In this document: piece after piece, positions 56,373 to 64,000 of the stretch
Numbering within the stretch: the stretch's first letter is position 1
Layout of the letters: each line of letters begins with the position of its first letter
Assembly (NCBI GenBank): GCA_963969495.1
Contig: OZ018321.1
Coordinates: 193,562,087-193,626,086, forward strand
Direction of reading: 5' to 3'
DNA from: Ceratothoa steindachneri
Lineage: Eukaryota; Arthropoda; Malacostraca; Isopoda; Cymothoidae
Length of the DNA: 64,000 nt
Made by a program: the position numbers and the translations under genes
The notes under the pieces: generated by a model
Database searches by the model: none
The model's input: only the letters and a program-made list of their open reading frames with translations
What the model was told of the DNA's origin: nothing

Positions 56373-57284
56373 TGTGAGGGAATCCCCACGTGGAAGATCT
56401 TTAGCAGAAAAGAACTCCCATGTGCAGCAGAAGGCCCGTCTAGGCCTAAAATGGTAAGCCTACCCCCCCCCCCCCTTTCCACAAGCAGTAGCCTCGAATC
56501 GAGTCCCCCACGATTCCCCTTTATGCGGGCTAAAATAGCTATGCAAGAAGATTCGAGGCCCTTCGAGAGTAGAGCTGTTTCCCGCTAACCCCCAACTCCG
56601 GGGAGAGCCTCGGACATAAATAACGCTCGACTACCCGGAAGAGACACAGAGTTGAGAAGTCTCGCCAGAACCCAGAAGATTTCCCCATGGTTCCAAGTCA
56701 AGTGCTAGCAACAAAGCAAAGTGACAGCTGGACAATTTTGTGTATTTGGAATTAGCCCTAGCCAGGAGGTAATTCCACTGAACGATCGCCCCGAGTGATT
56801 TTCCCGACTTCTTTCATCAACTCCTGTCGAAGCCCTCCTTATTTCGGATAGCCGAAATACTCTCCCCTGAACCGGAAGTTACCGCCCCCCCTTGATTTTG
56901 GAGAACCGTCATCACTCCAACCTCACGTACAGAAGACATCCGTAAGCCAACCCCGCTCCCCCCTTCTGTAACCCAATTGAGTTAATCTTCCCTCCTTCGT
57001 TTATTGATGTGATTTTTGCCGTTAATTCTCTGAGGTAATTTTACCCTTCAATTCTCTTATTAATTTTTTTTGTGTAAATAAAATTTTATTTTTGTACATG
57101 TCTCTTTAAATAACCTTGAACTTTGCCATTGTCCATAATTTGCCTGACCTCGTTGCACTCTCTCGTTACTCAGCCCGTCTGAACGCGTGGTTTTCAGTCC
57201 CTTTTGTCGGTTCGCTTTCAAGTTATTGGTCCTCTCCCATATATATAATACGGTATTGATATAATGTATTGTCATACCCCGACA
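56373..57284 (+). repeat. 3' LTR of Gypsy 3
   Basis: 912 bases from TGTGAGGGAATCCCC to CCCCGACA, followed by the CTCAA duplication. The 370 bases before it (56004-56372) hold 3' untranslated sequence; just before the LTR, GGTTGGGAGA could be the weak end of a purine tract. Confidence 0.88.
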
Positions 57285-59519
<2,235 letters not shown>

Positions 59520-60260
59520 TGATTTATTTTGCTAAAACGCTTCCGCCTGTCTTAGTTGAGCATACAAGTTCCCTTTGCAAGTTTACCACAATCATACCAG
59601 CTTTCACTAAGCACTCATTTCCCACATTCACCGAAATCGCATTCCTTCGCAAGAAGTCGTTTCCCAGCAAAAAGCAATAAAGTAACTCATTCTCGCCTAA
59701 CACGACAAATCCATTTATCACGTTTTCCAACTTTCCCATACTTAATGCAATGACATCACATTTCCTTTTATCAACTCATAAATCGCGACGGCAACGCCGC
59801 GCCGAGGTATATTCCAACTCAGCTTCTCCACACTTTCACCACCTTAGCATTCACCAACGAAATTTGCGAACCAGTATCAATCATTCCACAATACCTTTTC
59901 TCCTTTATTCTTAACACGATATGTACCCTCTCTTCAATCTCATGTTCACACGTCACGCTCACAACTTTCATACTCTCAATAAACAGAGCAGCGCCTACAC
60001 CATCATCATCGTAAGCAGCACCCCACTCATCGGATACTTCCTTCATCGACTTCTGTACATAATTTTTTTTTTAATAACCAATTATAATGTACCCTACTCA
60101 GACATTGCAAATGCAGCTCACAAACATTCCCTCCGTTCACACACTTACCACGATACACGACAGGCTTCTCTCCTTCATAATGCACACACATTTTCACGTC
60201 AAACAACTTACAAACACTAACATTTCGTGAAAAGGCATCCCTCCAAGCACACACATCACA
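59520..60260 (-). pseudogene. Gypsy Gag end/protease fragment, out of order
   Basis: On the minus strand: a Cys-rich piece (60254-60050; CDVC, VCKLFDVKMC, CELHLQC), then YCGMIDTGSQISLVNA (about 59885-59840, the aspartic protease DTG site), then CFLLGNDFLRRN (59675-59640), the end of the protease fold. In Gypsy elements this part precedes RT; here it follows the RNase H segment. It may be a separate copy or a rearranged one. Confidence 0.6.
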
Positions 60261-60264
60261 TTCA

Positions 60265-61720
60265 ATTCTTTCTTCAACTTATGCATATTCACCCATATCC
60301 AACTGATCAGGTCTTTTGTATGATTCTTCCATAACTATTCTTCGTAAGTCATTCACACTCTCAGGGACTTTAACATCTATTCTATCATTAGCTGTCTTGC
60401 AAGACACAAAGTACGCTTCAAATATAGAATTACCATCAACCTCACATCTATTCCTAACAGTTAATCCTTTCGGTAAATATTGTGTATTTATTCCCCTACT
60501 CACACTTTCGCTTGCAATATCTGGTAATCTCGACATCAAATCCACCATCTCATTTCTCTTACCCTCCAAATACTCCACCACAAAATCAAAATTACACAAA
60601 TCTTCCATAGTACCTGAGAGCCAACTATCAACCATCCTTATTCGCTGCAATTATACAAATGGCTGCTGATCCGTTCGCAATTTAAATTTCACTCCATACA
60701 AAAAAGGTTTCAATTATCTCAATTATCACATATGTACGTTCTACCGCACTATGTAAATCCTTCAATACATACCCCATAACTCGTTTTATTTTCACTCCAC
60801 TTTCAAACTGATCTTCTATTAAACGTTCACCCATACAATAACCACTTACATCCGTATACACCTCAAGCATACTAGCATTCTCTCTAAAATAAAGATACGC
60901 AAGCTCTACACATTTCACTACTAATGCTTTCAACTTATCCAATGCTTCATTTATCAACTCACTCCATTTAATCACAGCACTCTTCTTTTTTCCAGTCCGT
61001 TCACTCAATGGTTTCAACACACCTGAACAATCTTCGATAAATTTCATTCCAAATTCAACCAAACCAAAGAACCCACGCAACTCTCTAACAGTATTCGGCC
61101 TCCGGAAGTCTTTCACATTCTCTATAAACTTTGAGACTCGCAAACCTGCCGCACTCACCATAGTTTCCCCAAATTCCACTTCTTATGCAAGCCACAAACG
61201 CTTAGACAATCTAACTTTTATCAGAATGCCATCAAAAACACTTACACACTTTTACTCGGAAATTCACTCAAAATCACATTCATCGCCCAAAAGATAGCAG
61301 CAGCGTTATTTGCCAACCCAAAGCTCATGTTTCCGAATTGTTAATGCTTCTTAGCGGTTGAGAATGCTGTTATTGGCCAGCTCTCCTCAACCACAGGCAT
61401 CTGATAATACCCACGCACCAAATCCATATTCGTGAACACTTTTATTCCATGCATACTATACATACACATAGGAAACTTATCTTTCAACATTCTTTCATTC
61501 ACCTTTAGGTAGTCAATAGAAATTTGAAAGCTTTCCTGGGGCTTTCTTACACGCACGACCAGGCTATTCCACGCTCTCTCGCTTGGTTCAATCGCACCGA
61601 TCTTCTCTAACTCCTCAAACTGCTTCTCTATCTTTTGAGAAACAGAGAAAGGGAAATAACGGGTGTTTGGTATATTGGGCGTGTCATTCGTCAACATGAT
61701 GTTAAATTCAGGTAAACGAT
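60265..61720 (-). pseudogene. Gypsy RT and RNase H fragment
   Basis: On the minus strand: RT at 61697-61341 (QKIEKQFEELEKIGAIEP, SIDYLKVNERM, FTNMDLVRGYYQMPV, ITAFST), then SFGLANNAAAIF and VFDGILI (about 61300-61220) where the catalytic YIDD should stand, then 61179-60682 (RRPNTVRELRGFFGLVEF, LEVYTDVSGYCMG, RNase H start) and 60650-60280 (FDFVVEYLEGKRNEMVDLMS, end of RNase H). The RT active site has lost one Asp (FDG). It differs from Gypsy 1-3. Confidence 0.75.
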
Positions 61721-61841
61721 ATTTACCAAAATCTTCAGCTCCTTGGCTTAAAGCACCTCTTCCCCCTCACAACAACACATACATTTTAGGTTTCTCACAT
61801 TTATGGAGGTGAGAATGTAAGAGTGGTATCTCTCTTGTAGT

Positions 61842-62201
61842 TTGGTAGGCTGGGTAACCAGTGTGATCGTAGCTTCCTCTAAAGGTAAAGGAAATTTAAA
61901 GCTGGATATCACTTCTTTATTCAGCGGGAGCGTGGACTTGTCTTCAAGTAATGTACAGGAAATAACTAACTCTATCTCTAACTGCCTTCAGCTTTTTTTT
62001 GGGGGGGGAGAAAAGGTACGGCTCGCGGTTACTCCTCCCCTCTGTACCCCTCCCACCATCGAGGGGGCACAGAAGAGGAGGATGCCTGCGGCCGACTTGC
62101 TCCTGGAGAAACTCCCCACACTTCTGACTCTCAGTTCAAGTGAACCGATAGGGAAGTGCTTAATGGGAAGTCCGGAACAAGCTTTAGAAGAGGGTTTATA
62201 G
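61842..62201 (+). other. Unrecognised 119-codon open frame
   Basis: Contains LFFGGGEKVRLAVTPPLCTP and a Leu-rich end (LLLEKLPTLLTLSSSEPIG). No family recognised; composition differs from the AT-rich surroundings. The sequence to 62390 is similar in composition and may belong to the same broken frame, perhaps a non-LTR ORF1. Confidence 0.25.
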
Positions 62202-62389
62202 CTGTGGGAGACGGAAAGTTTTGAGTTAAAAGAGGACAGATTGGTGAGGAGGCAGATTGAGCAACCTCTGTAGTCAAAGGTGGAAAGGATGGAATACCCT
62301 TGACCGAAGGACAAGGGGGACCTGCTGATTAACGTCGATTCCGAGCCACTGTCATGCATTCACTCATCATTCTTACTTCCTTTTTCACA

Positions 62390-63050
62390 CCTATAGCACC
62401 TATGTTCCTCATACAGAAGCGGGAGGACCGCCTAATCTCTGTTCCCTTATTCTCTTCATCTTTCATTCATGTGCTTATTGTAGCATTCATACCGTTTTAA
62501 GTTATCTTAGCTCTGAGCTTTGTTTATGTATTGTTATGTTACTTGTTTGTTGTTTTTACTTTCAGGGGTCTTCTTGTTTTGTATTCCTTTTGGGTTTTTT
62601 TATTTTCACTACTCTTGTTGCTATCACTCTTTTCTCTATTTCACTTTAGTTTCACTTTGTTTACTTGTTTTACTATTAACTTTCACTTCACTAACATTTT
62701 TGTTAAACTTTTTAATACTAGAGTTCACTTATTACACTGTTGGTTTACTATGTTCGTTTTATTTCTGTTTTACTGTTAACTTTCACTTCACTATCTTTTT
62801 TTAAACTTTTGAATATAGTTCACATATTACACTTTTAGTTAATTTTGTTCGTATTATTTCTGTTTACACTTTTGATCTGTGTTGTCTTTTTAGTCCGTTG
62901 TTTTTTCCTATTTTAGTTGTTTAAATTCGGTTGTCTTTTTAGCGTATCAATTTGGTGTCTTGGTTGTTTAACTTTGTTGGTTGGATTTGTATATAGTCGG
63001 GTAAATATCTCTATCGTTATGCTTGTTCCTTCTCTTTTTTTGAATTTTCT
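62390..63050. other. T-rich stretch, no gene
   Basis: Strongly pyrimidine-biased on the plus strand with repeated CTTTCACTTCACTA and TTAACTTT motifs. Open frames here are Phe/Leu-rich products of composition. On the minus strand it would be an A/G-rich 3' region of the RT fragment at 63053-63370. Confidence 0.5.
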
Positions 63051-63052
63051 AC

Positions 63053-63370
63053 TTAAGTGAACATGGGTACCTCCTCGATTCTCAGCTGTTGTCTGCCGCT
63101 GAGAAATCGAGTGTTGAAGGGGACTTCAGCTCTGGTGTTCGTGTGGTCTGCAAATATCAGAGATAGTTCATCTATCTTCCTCCATATTTTCTCCACTCTG
63201 TTCCGGATGTTAATGTTGAGCGTTTTTAATCCTGCTTTTTGGTGCAGATCCTGTAGTCTCCTTCCCTCTCTCCTACGGGTGTTGGTGATTAGGTAGAGAG
63301 CTTTATTTTGTATTCTCTGGAGTTCCAATTTTTTGGTCCTTGATTCACCGTTGATAGGGATTGGCGGGTA
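63053..63370 (-). pseudogene. Non-LTR RT C-terminal fragment
   Basis: The minus frame reads KKLELQRIQNKALYLITNTR, LQDLHQKAGLKTLNI and RNRVEKIWRKIDEL: the post-thumb region of Jockey-type RTs, where LQ..QNKAL..I.....R is the landmark. Only the C-terminus is left; upstream (63371 on) is a GA repeat. Confidence 0.65.
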
Positions 63371-63403
63371 TAGTAGTGTAATGTACAATAACTGCACACA
63401 CAT

Positions 63404-63405
<2 letters not shown>

Positions 63406-63438
<33 letters not shown>
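63406..63438. repeat. (GA)n microsatellite
   Basis: About 15 GA units. Confidence 0.95.
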
Positions 63439-63441
<3 letters not shown>

Positions 63442-63569
63442 ACAAATACACATTTTGCCAGGTCGAAGCATCAAAGATGGAATGGCAGGAGCAATAAAAT
63501 AAGGTCGTTTGGAGTCAGTTTGTGAATCAACGGAATTTGATAGAAGGTCTGATTTCAAACTCGACGGCA

Positions 63570-64000
63570 ATGTAAGGCTATCGCACCCGAGTGTGAGAGC
63601 AGATAGGCAATCAGAGTAATTAGAGCTGTCTGGAATGGGAACAGAATTGGCGACAAAAGATGTTTCGCCTTAATGTAAAATTTGATAAGGTCATCATAGC
63701 TTTAGGCAAACGGAGTTTTTGTGATACTCTCGCAGGGAAAAGACCCCCAAAATAAGATACGAAGTGGAGAATTTAAGCCAATCACAGACTAGACTCCAAC
63801 CAATCACAGGCTCCGTTGGCCTGGCAGGTAGCTAAGCACCGCCTCTGCGACCAAAAGAAGGCGGAGCTACGCGTCGCCTCCAAAATAATGCCTGGTATAA
63901 CTAAGAGAACATTTTCATTCAAAGATCATTATCATAATTATTATCATTATAGATTATTATTGAACCGTTCATTGATTGATTATTAAACTCTTAATTCACC
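63570..64000. promoter_or_regulatory. Segment with two CCAAT boxes and a GC-rich patch
   Basis: CCAATCACAG occurs at about 63779 and 63800 in near-duplicate settings, followed by GCACCGCCTC, GGCGGAGC and TATAACTAAG (63896). This looks like promoter or LTR material. No reading frame follows before the window ends, so orientation and owner are unknown. Confidence 0.3.

Noticed and set aside
62531..62804. Phe/Leu-rich frames as membrane proteins
   Set aside because: They come from a T-rich tract; similar frames are open in two registers, as expected from composition.

Overview
This is eukaryotic nuclear DNA from an animal. It is almost entirely transposable-element (TE) sequence in many layers, with one host coding exon that I can identify. 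The TE mix (CR1/L2-type and I-type non-LTR elements, Penelope-like elements, Ty3/Gypsy elements, hAT and Merlin DNA transposons), the long (AT)n tracts and short CCTAA runs (the arthropod telomere motif on the other strand) fit an arthropod. A decapod crustacean is my guess; the taxon is inference. I see no prokaryotic operon, CRISPR array or phage.

Layout. 1-4640: decayed minus-strand I-type element with ORF1 joined to the RT part of ORF2 (endonuclease lost), lying against a second copy of its own family. 4777-7860: plus-strand CR1-like copy (family A) with two insertions. 9000-22105: a second family A copy split by nested insertions: a CR1/L2-like family C element (12126-16085), a family B element with a long open RT frame (16329-18812), a 997-bp Merlin transposon with a perfect 8-bp target duplication (19641-20637), and a reversed family A fragment (21309-22058). 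22860-23825: first coding exon of NAA30 (NatC acetyltransferase) on the minus strand, with a 568-bp palindromic-ended element 21 bp past its splice donor. If the gene is intact, the 22.8 kb to its left is intron 1, and the nested TEs lie inside it.

24061-28660: AT-repeat hairpin, another family A fragment, a tRNA-derived SINE-like piece, a Merlin/ISXO2 transposase fragment, and two opposed Penelope-like copies bounded by AT repeats. 28660-35455: nearly full-length Gypsy element 1 with CHCC Gag fingers. 35456-42330: degraded non-LTR ORF1/endonuclease pieces, a Gypsy protease scrap and A-rich DNA. 42331-45583: Penelope fragment and two hAT remnants. 45584-51813: Gypsy element 2 on the minus strand. 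51826-57945: a Penelope-like RT split by Gypsy element 3, which keeps two LTRs, a CTCAA target duplication and an intact 469-codon Gag frame but has lost nearly all of Pol. 58058-64000: unassigned DNA, a Gypsy remnant with domains out of order, a non-LTR RT tail, and a closing segment with two CCAAT boxes.

Apart from NAA30, no genes work together here. The nesting gives a relative order of insertion. Most TE reading frames are broken; the longest open ones are the family B RT, the Gypsy 3 Gag and the NAA30 exon. Family names rest on motifs read by eye, not on database searches.
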